Program-made: the position numbers and the translations under genes
Notes under the pieces: model-generated
The model's input: the letters and a program-made list of their open reading frames with translations, nothing else
Told to the model about the DNA's origin: nothing
Database searches by the model: none
Shown: in pieces, positions 16,855 through 25,426 of the stretch
Numbering within the stretch: position 1 is the stretch's first letter
Layout of the letters: every line of letters begins with the position of its first letter
DNA from: Chloroflexota bacterium
Lineage (GTDB): Bacteria; Chloroflexota; Anaerolineae; Anaerolineales; VGOW01
Length of the DNA stretch: 64,000 nt
Direction: 5' to 3'
NCBI GenBank assembly: GCA_016875735.1
Contig: VGOW01000001.1
Span: 124,001-188,000, forward strand

Positions 16855-17157
16855 ATGGCCGAGCGTAAATTACCCCCCATTCATCCCGGCGAGATCTTGC
16901 TTGAAGAATTTCTCAAACCGCTGGAGATCAGCCAATACCGTCTTGCCAAAGACATCAGCGTGCCCACGCGGCGAATCAATGAAATCGTGTTGGGCAAACG
17001 GGCAATCAGCCCCGACACGGCCCTGCGCCTCTCGCGCTATTTTGGCTTGTCCGACCGATTCTGGATGAACCTGCAAAGCCGCTATGATATTGAAATTGAG
17101 AAGGACAGATTGGCCGGGCGACTCGAACGCGAGGTTCGCGTGTTCGTGGCCGTGTAA
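16855..17157 (+). CDS. higA: HigA-type antitoxin (XRE family HTH)
   Basis: ATG 16855 gives MAERKLPPIHPGEILLEEFLKPLEISQYRLA, the classic HigA start; the GTG at 16846 only adds three residues. A helix-turn-helix follows (QYRLAKDISVPTRRINEIVLGKR, DTALRLSRYFGLSDRFWMNLQ). It binds HigB and should repress the operon through the inverted repeat upstream of higB. The gap to higB is 15 bases and contains GGAAAG as a ribosome site. Confidence 0.93.
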   Translation: MAERKLPPIHPGEILLEEFLKPLEISQYRLAKDISVPTRRINEIVLGKRAISPDTALRLSRYFGLSDRFWMNLQSRYDIEIEKDRLAGRLEREVRVFVAV

Positions 17158-17182
17158 AAGCTCCGAGTCCTCGCGCGGTTCA

Positions 17183-17215
17183 AGGTGACAGTCACTTCCA
17201 AAGTGACTGTCACCT
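17183..17215. repeat. Perfect palindrome, 15-bp arms and 3-nt loop
   Basis: AGGTGACAGTCACTT - CCA - AAGTGACTGTCACCT. Each arm is itself nearly palindromic (GTGAC-A-GTCAC). It lies 25 bases after higA and has no T-run, so it is not a standard terminator. The architecture matches the elements at 31073 and 20033. Confidence 0.85.
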
Positions 17216-17320
17216 ACTGTTGAGCGCGCCTCCGCCATTCGTTTATTCGTTGCGCGAAGCAATTCGTTGACAGCCTTAAGCGCGATAAGCACAATGCTAT
17301 AATCCTCCTCACCCCTCCTT

Positions 17321-17354
17321 CTTCTTTCGTCCATCGTCTATCGTCATTCATCCT
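17321..17354. repeat. Heptanucleotide array before the surface protein
   Basis: Words TTCGTCC ATCGTCT ATCGTCA TTCATCC TTCCCC end directly before the ATG at 17360, leaving no recognisable Shine-Dalgarno. The remainder of the 17158-17359 gap holds the palindrome and nothing else recognised. Confidence 0.75.
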
Positions 17355-17359
17355 TCCCC

Positions 17360-18640
17360 ATGCGCCTCAACCCCGCCCTCACCATCACCATCGCCGTCGT
17401 CGCCGCCGCCGTATTGCTCGGCGCGGCGTGGGTCATCCTCAAACCCGCCGGGCCTGCGCTGGCCTCCGCCGAGTTCAGCCTCAGCGCCATCTCGCCCAAT
17501 GCCGACGGCCTCGACGACATCACCCGCATCACCTATCGTTTGCGCCGCCCCACGTCCGTCTCCATCTATTTTCTCGACTCCGGCGGCGCGCGCTACAACT
17601 TCCGCGCCGACAACCCCCGCGACTCCGGCGAGCACACCCTGCTCTTCTCCGGCATCGTCGATGGCTACCCGCTCGCGGGCGACGACAACGAGGCGGCCCT
17701 GCTCAAGCGTGTGCTTCAGAATAGATCGTACACGTGGGTGATCGAAGCGACTGAATCGAACGGGGAAACGACTCGACTCACGGGAACGCTCACCGTGACC
17801 GACTCCGACACCGCGCTCCCGCATCTGCGCAACCTCACCGCCAGCCCCGCGCTCTTCACCCCGAATCAGGACGGCATCAACGATCGGGCGACGATCAACG
17901 TGTGGCTGGGCAAAGACATTCCCGAAGACAACTTGCGCGTCACACTCATCGGGCGGGGCGGCGAGCAATATCCCATCGCCGAGGCCGGCACCGATGTGTT
18001 GCCGGGGCGCGAGGGATTGCACACCTACGATTACGACGGCGGCATCGACAACGGCGTGAACCCGCCGCCCGATGGCGACTATATTGTGCGCGCCGAAGCC
18101 GAAGACGCCATCGGCCAAAAGATGCAGATCGAAACGGCGCTGAAGATTCAGAACAGCGGCCTGCCCCGCGCCGAAATCTATTTGGGCGAAGTGGAGTGGT
18201 CGTCGGCTACCGTCGTGATCGGGCAAACGCTGGAATTCACGCTGACGGTAGAGAATTACGGGACGGCGCCCATCCGCACCTTCGGGCCGTGGTCGGGAAC
18301 GATGTACGATCAGGAACAAAACTCCAACACGCTCGGCTTCTACGAAGAGGACGGCGCGTGGCGAGTCGGCGTCGATTGCGATTCATGCATCCGCGATTAT
18401 CCGTGGCGTTGGGCGCTCGGCACACCGGAGACTCTCACGCCCATTGTCGAGAACGGCGAGACGCACTACTACCTTATGCCCAATCAGCGCGCGGTGATCA
18501 CCGGCAGTGTCACCCTCACCCAAGTGATCGACGCCCGCAACCCGCAATACTTTTGGGCCGGGCTGATCCATGAAGCGGTGGGCATCACCAACATCAACAA
18601 CCGCGTTGACCCAAAACAGATCACGATCGAGAAGCCGTGA
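17360..18640 (+). CDS. Membrane-anchored extracytoplasmic protein with FlgD/CHU_C-like Ig repeats
   Basis: The 426-residue protein has an N-terminal membrane anchor (TITIAVVAAAVLLGAAWVIL). Two modules open with the calcium-loop-like motifs SPNADGLDDITRITYRL and TPNQDGINDRATINVWL, as in FlgD Ig-like and gliding-motility C-terminal domains, each followed by beta strands and a GxYxxxxxA-type end. A third C-terminal beta domain (TLEFTLTVENYGTAPIRTFGP) resembles CARDB/NEAT-like adhesive modules. It is probably exposed on the cell surface. No enzymatic motif is visible and neighbours do not indicate a specific role. Confidence 0.75.
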   Translation: MRLNPALTITIAVVAAAVLLGAAWVILKPAGPALASAEFSLSAISPNADGLDDITRITYRLRRPTSVSIYFLDSGGARYNFRADNPRDSGEHTLLFSGIVDGYPLAGDDNEAALLKRVLQNRSYTWVIEATESNGETTRLTGTLTVTDSDTALPHLRNLTASPALFTPNQDGINDRATINVWLGKDIPEDNLRVTLIGRGGEQYPIAEAGTDVLPGREGLHTYDYDGGIDNGVNPPPDGDYIVRAEAEDAIGQKMQIETALKIQNSGLPRAEIYLGEVEWSSATVVIGQTLEFTLTVENYGTAPIRTFGPWSGTMYDQEQNSNTLGFYEEDGAWRVGVDCDSCIRDYPWRWALGTPETLTPIVENGETHYYLMPNQRAVITGSVTLTQVIDARNPQYFWAGLIHEAVGITNINNRVDPKQITIEKP

Positions 18641-18831
18641 GGCGCTTAAGGTCTCGACTCGTAATTGTCGCGCACCAGCATCCTGAGCCCAGCGGCGATG
18701 CTGCTGAGCGAAACGAAGTAAAGCCGAAGCATCGCCGCGAAGTCGAAGGAGGCGGTTCTGGCGCGAGTCCCGCGCTCTTCGGCTTCGCTCAGAGCGCTTG
18801 CGTAAGGTGACTCATTCAGTCAGATCATCAT
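18641..18831. other. Non-coding stretch with imperfect inverted repeats
   Basis: This gap of about 320 bases before phnD (to 18960) holds CTGAGCGAAACGAAG near 18710 and its imperfect inverse CTTCGGCTTCGCTCAG near 18780, plus two GCGATGCT/AGCATCGC copies. It looks like a degenerate member of a palindromic intergenic repeat. No ORF with coding character is seen. The right end holds the phnD promoter and leader. Confidence 0.55.
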
Positions 18832-18860
18832 TTGCTACTCGTGATGTTTTCCGGTAAGAT
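18832..18860 (+). promoter_or_regulatory. Candidate promoter for the phn operon
   Basis: TTGCTA (18832-18837) and TAAGAT (18855-18860) are 17 bases apart, about 100 bases before the phnD ATG. The leader contains a hairpin GCCACTGC...GCAGTGGC near 18910-18930, and a strong GGAGGAG ribosome site before the ATG. A direct PhoB-like box is not evident. Confidence 0.5.
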
Positions 18861-18960
18861 CACCACGAAAGAGAGCGGCAAAGCAATGCCACTGCTCCGT
18901 TCACGCCAAGCCACTGCGTTGCGGCAGTGGCAAAACACTTTCTCTCAGGAGGAGAAAAAA

Positions 18961-20013
18961 ATGATCAGAAGCAAATTGTTCTATCTGTTTAGCGCCCTTG
19001 CCGTATTGGCGCTGATCATCAGTGCCTGCGGCACCGCCGCCACCGAGGCTCCCGCGCCCACCGAAGCGCCCAAGCCCACCGAGCCGCCGCCCACCAAAGA
19101 ACCCACAGCCGTTCCGCCCACCGCCGTTCCCGAACCAACCCCCGTTCCGCTCGGCTCGCCCGAGAAACCCATCATCATGGCTATCGCTCCGTCGGCCACT
19201 ACCGATGAGTTGATCGCCAGCGGCGACACCATCGCCAAGCTCCTTTCGGATGAGACCGGCCTTACCATTCAAGCGGTGGTGCCCACCAATTACAAAGCGA
19301 TGATCGAAGCCATGTGCTCCGGCAACGGCCAGATCGGTTGGCTGCCGCCGTTCGCTTACCTCGTGGCTCACGAAACCAAGACGAAGGACGCCGCCGGAGC
19401 CGAAGTGTCCTGCGCCGATGTAGCCTTCATCACCCTGCGCAACGGGTTGGATCACTACGCCACGCAGTTCATCGCCCGCGCCCAAGACGGCTACACCGCC
19501 GGAACCGACCCCAGCGCCCTCAAGCAATTCGACGGCAAGAAGCCGTGCTGGACGGATCCGTTCTCGGCTTCGGGTTACGTGATCCCCGCTTCGCTGTTGG
19601 GGCAAGAAGGCGTCAAGTTCAAGACCGCCGCGTTCGTGCAGGGCCATCCCACCGTGGTGCGCGCCGTGTATGCGGGCGGCATCTGCGACTTCGGGGCAAC
19701 GTTCGTCGATGCCCGCACCAACTCGGCCGTCCAAACTGATCTGCCGGATGTGAACGACAAAGTGATCGTCGTCTATCAAACCGAGAACATCATCCCCAAC
19801 GACACCGTGGGCTTCGCCTACGATGTGCCTGCCGAACTGCGCGACACGCTCACTGCCGCGCTCGACAAAGTGTCGAAGACTGAGGAAGGCGCCGCCGCGA
19901 TGAAGAAACTGTATTCCATCGACGGCCTTCAAGCCGCCGACGACACCTTCTTCGACGAGTTCCGCGTCCTGCTCGCCGCTTCGGGCATCGACGTGGCTTC
20001 GCTCGTCCGCTAA
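18961..20013 (+). CDS. phnD: PhnD-like substrate-binding lipoprotein of a phosphonate-type ABC transporter
   Basis: ATG 18961 follows AGGAGGAG and gives a lipoprotein signal with lipobox LIISACG; upstream extension in the ORF track is leader. A Pro/Thr/Glu linker (residues about 25-60) precedes a type-2 periplasmic-binding fold: IIMAIAPSATTDELIASGDTIAKLLSDETG, GNGQIGWLPPFAYLVA, KPCWTDPFSASGYVIPASLL and GICDFGATFVDARTN, as in PhnD/PtxB proteins. It captures phosphonates, phosphite or phosphate esters outside the membrane and delivers them to the PhnE pair encoded downstream. The substrate cannot be settled from sequence alone. Confidence 0.9.
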   Translation: MIRSKLFYLFSALAVLALIISACGTAATEAPAPTEAPKPTEPPPTKEPTAVPPTAVPEPTPVPLGSPEKPIIMAIAPSATTDELIASGDTIAKLLSDETGLTIQAVVPTNYKAMIEAMCSGNGQIGWLPPFAYLVAHETKTKDAAGAEVSCADVAFITLRNGLDHYATQFIARAQDGYTAGTDPSALKQFDGKKPCWTDPFSASGYVIPASLLGQEGVKFKTAAFVQGHPTVVRAVYAGGICDFGATFVDARTNSAVQTDLPDVNDKVIVVYQTENIIPNDTVGFAYDVPAELRDTLTAALDKVSKTEEGAAAMKKLYSIDGLQAADDTFFDEFRVLLAASGIDVASLVR

Positions 20014-20032
20014 CCCCAACCGCAACCCGTTC

Positions 20033-20061
20033 GTAGGGGCAGGTCTGAGACCTGCCCCTAC
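20033..20061. repeat. Perfect palindrome between phnD and phnC
   Basis: GTAGGGGCAGGTC - TGA - GACCTGCCCCTAC, 13-bp arms and a 3-nt loop. In the transcript it forms a very stable hairpin and could attenuate or protect the phnD message. It shares the GGGGCAGG word with the cluster at 34556. Confidence 0.85.
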
Positions 20062-20081
20062 ATGTTTTATCGCCCGCCCTC

Positions 20082-20849
20082 ATGCTCGAAATCCAACATC
20101 TGCACAAAGTCTATCCCAACGGCACCGTCGCCCTCACCGATGTCAACTTCACGGTGAACGACGGTGAGTTTCTCGTGGTCATCGGCCTCTCCGGTTCGGG
20201 CAAGTCCACCCTGCTCCGCTGTATCAACCGCCTCATCGAACCCACGCAGGGCAAGATCATTTGGGACGGGGTTGACATCACCGCCGCCTCCGGCGCCGAC
20301 ATGCGCCGCATCCGCCGGCAGATCGGCATGGTCTTTCAGCAGTTCAATCTCGTCAAACGGTCGAGCGTGATCACCAACGTGTTGGCCGGGCGGCTCGGCT
20401 ACGCAAACCCGTGGGCGAGTCTGTTGGGGATGTGGCCCAAAGAAGAGCGCGACCGCGCCCTGCGCGCCCTCAACCGCGTGGGCATCGCCGACAAAGCCAG
20501 CGCCCGCGCCGACGCCCTCTCCGGCGGCCAACAGCAACGAGTGGGCATCGCCCGCGCCCTCATGCAAGAGCCCAAACTGATTCTGGCCGATGAGCCGGTG
20601 GCCTCGCTCGACCCGGTGCTCTCGCACAGCATCCTGCAATACCTCGAACAGCTCAACCGCGACGAAAAGATCACCGCCGTGTGCAGTCTGCATTTTTTGG
20701 ATCTCGTTCATCGTTACGCCACGCGAGTCATCGCGCTGAAAGACGGCAAGGTTGTGTTCGAGGGTCTGCCGCAGGAAATCGACCGCGCGCGCTTCAAAGA
20801 AATCTACGGTGAAGAGGCGGTGGAAGTCCGCGCCGGAATGGCGGCGTAA
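20082..20849 (+). CDS. phnC: PhnC-like ABC transporter ATP-binding protein
   Basis: The 255-residue ATPase shows Walker [19 protein letters not shown]-loop [19 protein letters not shown] (typical PhnC wording), signature [15 protein letters not shown], Walker [14 protein letters not shown] and the switch His in SLHFLDLV. It powers the PhnE1-PhnE2 permease from the cytoplasmic side. It starts 68 bases after phnD with the palindrome in between, and 15-24 bases separate it from phnE1. Confidence 0.95.
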   Translation: MLEIQHLHKVYPNGTVALTDVNFTVNDGEFLVVIGLSGSGKSTLLRCINRLIEPTQGKIIWDGVDITAASGADMRRIRRQIGMVFQQFNLVKRSSVITNVLAGRLGYANPWASLLGMWPKEERDRALRALNRVGIADKASARADALSGGQQQRVGIARALMQEPKLILADEPVASLDPVLSHSILQYLEQLNRDEKITAVCSLHFLDLVHRYATRVIALKDGKVVFEGLPQEIDRARFKEIYGEEAVEVRAGMAA

Positions 20850-20873
20850 AGAATTCACGGCGCGGTGGTATTG

Positions 20874-22280
20874 ATGCGTTACAGTATAGCTTCCCTGATT
20901 GTTCCCGGTCTCGGCCAATTTTTGCAGGGGCGCCGCGCGCGCGGGCTCGGCCTGTTCGGCCTCATCGCCGTCATGCTCGGGTTGATCGCTTGGGCCGTCG
21001 CGCCGCCCTCCACCTTCAGCGAATCGACAATCAACTTCAAAGGCGATCCATCAAACTGGATGTGGCTCGTCGTCCCGGCCATCGTTTGGGTTTGGGCCGT
21101 GTGGGACGCCGCCGCGCCACCGCCCGCATGGTCTGCATGGATCGTTACCCTCGCCAGCCTCATCCTGTTTTATTCGCTCGGCTGGGAAGCCTCGGGGCTC
21201 GATCCCGCCGCGCTCACCAAAAACTTCGAGCGCGCACAGCTCGTTCTGCGCCCCATGTTGCGCCCCGATTTTATTCAGCCGCGCGCCGAACACCACGAAG
21301 GCTGGATCGAACTGATCGTGCCGTGCGGCGAAACACCGGCAGAGGGCGCGCACACGATCAATGACACCACCCTCACCCTCTCCGCCGGATGCACCGCCGT
21401 GGGCGACACGCTCACGGTGAACGGCTCCGGCTTCTGGCCCGACACCGACGCCCAGCTCGTGTGGCAAAGCCCCATCGGCGATTTCTTCCCGCTTCGCGAT
21501 GAGGCCAATCAATTTCGCAGTATCCTCGTCGATTCTCAAGGCAACACTTCTGCATCCTTCGTCGTGCCCAACGCCATCCCGCCCGGAATCGATCCCACAC
21601 TCCCGCAAGAACAGCGGCTGTACGTTCAGCAATCGCGCCCGCTCGGCGGCTATGAACTTTCGACCAATGGCGCATTCGTGGTGCAGGGCATTTATCAAAC
21701 GGTGGCGTTGGCGCTCATGGCTACCACGCTCGGCACGCTCTTCGCCATCCCGGTCAGTTTTCTGGCCGCTCGCAACCTCATGAGCGCCAACCCGATCACG
21801 TTGGCGGTTTACGTCACCGTGCGCACCCTGCTCAACATCGTGCGCTCCATCGAGTCACTCATCATCGCCGTCGTCTTCGTTGTCTTTGTCGGCCTCGGGC
21901 CGTTCGCGGGGATGTTGGCGCTGGCCGTGCACACGGTGGCCGCGCTCGCCAAACTGTATTCCGAAGTCATCGAAGGCATCGACCCCGGCCCCATCGAAGC
22001 CATGCAAGCCACCGGCGCGAACTGGCTGCAAGTGGTGCGCTACGGAGTCGTGCCGCAAATCGTGCCGCCATTCACCGCCTTCACCATTTATCGCTGGGAC
22101 ATCAACGTGCGCTCGTCCACCATCGTCGGGCTGGTGGGCGGCGGCGGCATCGGCTTCTTTCTCGTGCAGTGGATCAACCTCAGCGACTTCCGCGCGGTGA
22201 GCGCCTCCTTCATCGCCATTCTCGTGGTGGTGATGGCGATGGACTTTGTGAGCGCGCGCGTCCGAGAACGACTGCACTGA
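20874..22280 (+). CDS. phnE: PhnE-like permease 1 with N-terminal membrane unit and extracytoplasmic Ig-like insert
   Basis: At about 468 residues it is far longer than ordinary PhnE (roughly 260-290). Residues 1-30 (SLIVPGLGQFLQGRRARGLGLF) and two further helices form an extra membrane unit. Residues about 115-270 are soluble and include TLTVNGSGFWPDTDAQLVWQSP, which resembles an IPT/TIG-type beta sandwich. The permease core follows, with YQTVALALMATTLGTLFAIPVSFLAARN and the EAA-type loop MQATGANWLQVVRYGVVPQIVP. ATG 20874 is chosen; GTG 20865 is possible. It overlaps nothing and is followed 2 bases later by the second permease. Confidence 0.88.
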   Translation: MRYSIASLIVPGLGQFLQGRRARGLGLFGLIAVMLGLIAWAVAPPSTFSESTINFKGDPSNWMWLVVPAIVWVWAVWDAAAPPPAWSAWIVTLASLILFYSLGWEASGLDPAALTKNFERAQLVLRPMLRPDFIQPRAEHHEGWIELIVPCGETPAEGAHTINDTTLTLSAGCTAVGDTLTVNGSGFWPDTDAQLVWQSPIGDFFPLRDEANQFRSILVDSQGNTSASFVVPNAIPPGIDPTLPQEQRLYVQQSRPLGGYELSTNGAFVVQGIYQTVALALMATTLGTLFAIPVSFLAARNLMSANPITLAVYVTVRTLLNIVRSIESLIIAVVFVVFVGLGPFAGMLALAVHTVAALAKLYSEVIEGIDPGPIEAMQATGANWLQVVRYGVVPQIVPPFTAFTIYRWDINVRSSTIVGLVGGGGIGFFLVQWINLSDFRAVSASFIAILVVVMAMDFVSARVRERLH

Positions 22281-22282
22281 TC

Positions 22283-23440
22283 ATGAACACGACCCGCCGC
22301 CCCGCTCTGCCCAGTTCGCTCCGAACCACGCTCATCGCGCTCGGTGTGATCGCCGCTTACGTCATCGCCTGGCGCGGCTCGCAAGTAGACTTCCCCAGAC
22401 TCTTCCGCGCGCTGGCGACGAATGAGAAAGGCCGCGAACTGCTCGGCGATTTCATGACTCCCGACATCGTCGCGCGGGACATCGCCCCCGTGACTCTGCA
22501 ACTGCCTCTGCCCGTGCCGTGCGGCTCCGCGCCCGAAGGCGAGGTAGCCGCCAGCGGCCCGCGGCTGGCGCCCAGCGTGGCCTGCGCCGAACTGCGCGAG
22601 AAGTTCACCGTCGAGGGATTCGATCTCGCGCCGAACACCGAACTGCAACTGCGCTGGCGGCTCCCCAGCGATCAATACTTCCCCGGCCCGTTCATTGCCA
22701 CCGACGCCGACGGCCACTTCTCCGCCGAGTTCGAAGCCCGCCCCATCGTCGCCACCAAAGACGGCGTGCCCAGCAAAATCGAAGTTGAACTGCTCGTGCC
22801 GGTGGGCAATCCCAAACCCAGCCCCGCCGTTTACGAAGTGTTGGATGCCATCGTCATCACTATCTTTATGGCGCTCATGGCCACCACCGCCGCCGTCATC
22901 ATCGCCGCGCCGCTCAGTTTCCTCGCCGCCAGCAACATCACCAAACACGGCCCGATGGGCGCGGCCATGTATTACCTCACCCGAACATTCTTCAGCGTGT
23001 TCCGTTCTTACGAGCCGATCATTCTGGCCATGCTCTTCGCCTTTTGGGTTGGCTTCGGCGCGTTCGCCGGAGTGATCGCTCTGGCCATCATCACCATCGC
23101 TTCGCTGGGCAAACTGTATTCCGAGGCAGTGGAGCATATCGATCCCGGCCCGATGGAGGCGCTCACCGCCACAGGCGCAAACCGCATCCAAGTGATCCTC
23201 TACGGAGTCATCCCGCAAATCGTCCCCGACTTCCTGTCGTTCACCATTTATCATTGGGACATCAACGTGCGTATCTCCACCATCATCGGCTACGTGGGCG
23301 GCGGCGGCATCGGCTACTACCTGGCGCAGATGATCAACACCTCGCAGAACAACAAAGCCGGAACCGCCATTTGGGCTATCGTCATCGTCGTCTGGGCGAT
23401 GGACTTCCTCAGCGCGGAGATCCGCAAACGCCTCACCTAA
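22283..23440 (+). CDS. phnE: PhnE-like permease 2 with extracytoplasmic insert
   Basis: ATG 22283 lies two bases after the stop of permease 1. The 385-residue protein has one N-terminal helix (TTLIALGVIAAYVIAW), a soluble region of about 150 residues with EKFTVEGFDLAPNTELQLRW and FSAEFEARP (beta-rich, similar in kind to the insert of permease 1), then the PhnE core: ALMATTAAVIIAAPLSFLAASN and the EAA loop LTATGANRIQVILYGVIPQIVPDF. The two permeases are paralogues and probably form a heterodimer with PhnC and PhnD. Confidence 0.88.
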   Translation: MNTTRRPALPSSLRTTLIALGVIAAYVIAWRGSQVDFPRLFRALATNEKGRELLGDFMTPDIVARDIAPVTLQLPLPVPCGSAPEGEVAASGPRLAPSVACAELREKFTVEGFDLAPNTELQLRWRLPSDQYFPGPFIATDADGHFSAEFEARPIVATKDGVPSKIEVELLVPVGNPKPSPAVYEVLDAIVITIFMALMATTAAVIIAAPLSFLAASNITKHGPMGAAMYYLTRTFFSVFRSYEPIILAMLFAFWVGFGAFAGVIALAIITIASLGKLYSEAVEHIDPGPMEALTATGANRIQVILYGVIPQIVPDFLSFTIYHWDINVRISTIIGYVGGGGIGYYLAQMINTSQNNKAGTAIWAIVIVVWAMDFLSAEIRKRLT

Positions 23441-23457
23441 TTCTCTGCTTCTCCGAT

Positions 23458-23499
23458 TCTCCATTCGTTTGAAATTGGAGAGTTGGAGAATTGGAGATT
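23458..23499. repeat. Heptanucleotide array overlapping a glycosyltransferase start
   Basis: TTCTCCG ATTCTCC ATTCG on the left and TTGGAGA GTTGGAGA ATTGGAG on the right form an imperfect inverted pair of 7-bp words. The right half runs into the ATG at 23500 and supplies the purine-rich GGAG that may act as its ribosome site. Confidence 0.75.
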
Positions 23500-24246
23500 A
23501 TGCTCTCCGCCATCATCCTCACCCTCAACGAAGAAAAGCATCTGCCCGATTGCCTCGCCAGTCTGCGCTGGACCGATGAGATCGTCGTCTTCGACTCGTT
23601 CAGCGCCGATAGCACCGAGCAGATCGCGCGAGAGTTCGGCGCGCGGTTCATCCAGCATCCTTTCGCCAACTACGCCGCACAGCGCAACGCCGCGCTCGAC
23701 TGCGCCAACGCCGAGTGGGTGCTCTTCGTGGACGCCGACGAGCGCGTGACGGCGCCCCTTGCCAATGAGATCCGATCCGTGATCGAAAAACCGGAGCCGG
23801 TCGGCTGGTGGATCCCGCGCCACAATTACATCTTCGGCAAACTCACATTGAACGCCGGTTGGTATCCCGATTATCAACTGCGCCTCCTCCGGCGCGGCCG
23901 CGTTCGCTTCGATCCGAGTCGGCACGTGCACGAGTTGGCCGTGCTCGACGGGGAAGAGGGCCGTTTGCGAAACCCGCTCATTCATCTGAACTATGATACG
24001 GTTGCGGAGTTCATCGCCAAGCAATACGCATACACGCGCTACGACGCAAGCATTTTGCGCGCCGAAGGCAAACGCGCCAAGCCGCAAAACTTCATTCTGC
24101 AGCCGCTGAGGCAGTTCTACTGGCGATGGATCGCGTTGGGCGGCTGGCGCGATGGCTGGCACGGCTTGCGCCTCAGCGCCCTCATGGCCTACTTTCAATT
24201 CGTGCTCTACCGAAACTTGAAGGAAATGGACGAAAACCAGAAATGA
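23500..24246 (+). CDS. GT2 family glycosyltransferase (GT-A fold)
   Basis: The 248-residue protein starts MLSAIILTLNEEKHLPDCLASL, the nucleotide-sugar binding start of GT2 enzymes, and has the DxD-type motif WVLFVDADERV followed by PRHNYIFGKLTLNAGWYPDYQLRLLRRG, as in WaaE/KdtX-like LPS or lipid sugar transferases. It is cytosolic with a C-terminal amphipathic region (ALMAYFQFVLYRNL) that may touch the membrane. ATG 23500 is used; the TTG at 23491 lies inside a heptamer array. Acceptor unknown. Confidence 0.88.
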   Translation: MLSAIILTLNEEKHLPDCLASLRWTDEIVVFDSFSADSTEQIAREFGARFIQHPFANYAAQRNAALDCANAEWVLFVDADERVTAPLANEIRSVIEKPEPVGWWIPRHNYIFGKLTLNAGWYPDYQLRLLRRGRVRFDPSRHVHELAVLDGEEGRLRNPLIHLNYDTVAEFIAKQYAYTRYDASILRAEGKRAKPQNFILQPLRQFYWRWIALGGWRDGWHGLRLSALMAYFQFVLYRNLKEMDENQK

Positions 24247-24262
24247 GGTAAAATCCCGAAGC

Positions 24263-24790
24263 ATGGGTGAAGGTTTTGTGACCGATCTGACTCGGCCCGT
24301 GCTGGTGCTCAACGCCAACTACGAACCGCTCAATGTGTGCGACACCAAACGCGCTGTCGGCTTGCTCGTCACCGGCAAAGCGGAGTTGGTCGTCAACGGT
24401 CGCGGCCACATCCGCACGGCGCGCATCATCTATCCCGCGCCATCGGTCATCCGGCTCGAACACATGATCCGCCGCCCGCGCCCGCGCGTCAAACTGTCCA
24501 AGCGCGAAGTCTTCCGGCGAGACAATTTCACCTGCCAATACTGCGGGAGACAGACTCCGCATCTCACCATCGATCACGTGATCCCGCGCCATCGGGGGGG
24601 CGGACACCGCTGGGACAATTTGGTGGCCGCCTGCCCGCCGTGCAACCGGCGCAAAGGCGGGCGCTCGGCGGCAGAGGCGCAAATGACCCTGCGGCGCAAG
24701 CCGGGCGAACCTCCGGCCACAGCCAACTATCTTTTCGGGCGTCACCTCAAAGAAAACTCTGAGTGGGAAAAATACATTCAGGGTTGGTAA
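24263..24790 (+). CDS. HNH endonuclease family protein
   Basis: The 175-residue protein has an N-terminal domain (RPVLVLNANYEPLNVCDTKRAVGLL) and a C-terminal HNH motif: FTCQYCGRQ, LTIDHVIPRHRGGGHRWDNLVAACPPCNRRKGGRS, with two CxxC zinc pairs and the DH...N...N pattern. This layout is common in free-standing chromosomal HNH proteins of Chloroflexota, Cyanobacteria and Actinobacteria whose role is not established. No methylase or restriction partner is near. A bidirectional terminator separates it from convergent hpf. Confidence 0.9.
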   Translation: MGEGFVTDLTRPVLVLNANYEPLNVCDTKRAVGLLVTGKAELVVNGRGHIRTARIIYPAPSVIRLEHMIRRPRPRVKLSKREVFRRDNFTCQYCGRQTPHLTIDHVIPRHRGGGHRWDNLVAACPPCNRRKGGRSAAEAQMTLRRKPGEPPATANYLFGRHLKENSEWEKYIQGW

Positions 24791-24792
24791 AC

Positions 24793-24831
24793 AAAAACGC
24801 GAGCCGCAACCATGCGGCTCGCGCCGTTTTT
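24793..24831. terminator. Bidirectional terminator between the HNH gene and hpf
   Basis: A 10-bp stem CGCGAGCCGC / GCGGCTCGCG, flanked by an A-run on the left and TTTTT on the right, serves both convergent genes. Confidence 0.9.
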
Positions 24832-24853
24832 CAGGGGGAACGGTTCTCGCCGC

Positions 24854-25426
24854 TCAGGCCAGATCAGGTTCGATCAAGCCGAGGTTGCCGTCTTTGCGGG
24901 TATACAGCACGTTCATTTTCGCCGTGTCGGCGTTGAAGAAAATGAAGAAGTTGTCGTGCTGAAGAAGAGCCATCTGCTCGATGGCTTCGGCTTCGGTCAT
25001 CGGCGTCACCGGGAAACTCTTGCGGCGAACGATTTGCGGGCCGGGCGCAGCCTCGATGTCGGCGGCCAGCTCCGGCTCGGGCTCCATCGCCGTTTTCATT
25101 TCGGCGGCGTCGGCGCGGGTGTGGCGGCGCTTGGCCTTATACCGTTCGATCTGTCGGTGCATTTTTTCCACCGCTTCGTCAATTCCGGTATACATATCGG
25201 CGGCGCGTTCTTCGGTGCGGAGAATAGCCCCGCGCAGGGGCACGGTGAGCTGCACCACTTGGCGATCGTCGGCGTCGCGGGCTTTCTTCTCGACCGACAA
25301 ATCGACCCGCACTTCGTTGATCTCCGAAAGATAGTGATCGAGTTTGCTGACTTTCTTTTCGACGTAGTCCCGCACTTTGTCCCACACACCAATACCATGT
25401 CCTTTGATTACCACTTTATTCGTCAT
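24854..25426 (-). CDS. hpf: Ribosome hibernation promoting factor, long form
   Basis: The 190-residue protein has an N-terminal RaiA/S30AE domain (VVIKGHGIGVWDKVRDYVEKKVSKLDHYL, VDLSVEKKARDADDRQVVQLTVPLRG) and a C-terminal HPF dimerisation domain (IVRRKSFPVTPMTEAEAIEQMALLQHDNFFIFFNADT) joined by an acidic linker. The long form dimerises 70S ribosomes into inactive 100S particles in stationary phase. GGAGG lies upstream of ATG 25426, and the stop of comF overlaps this start by 4 bases. Confidence 0.96.
   Translation of the reverse strand: MTNKVVIKGHGIGVWDKVRDYVEKKVSKLDHYLSEINEVRVDLSVEKKARDADDRQVVQLTVPLRGAILRTEERAADMYTGIDEAVEKMHRQIERYKAKRRHTRADAAEMKTAMEPEPELAADIEAAPGPQIVRRKSFPVTPMTEAEAIEQMALLQHDNFFIFFNADTAKMNVLYTRKDGNLGLIEPDLA

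Noticed and set aside
17183-17215. Terminator for higBA
   Set aside because: The stem is perfect, but no T-run follows and it matches the geometry of other dispersed palindromes.
24263-24790. Restriction system or homing endonuclease
   Set aside because: The HNH protein stands alone with no methylase, intron or intein signs; it looks like a common chromosomal HNH protein.
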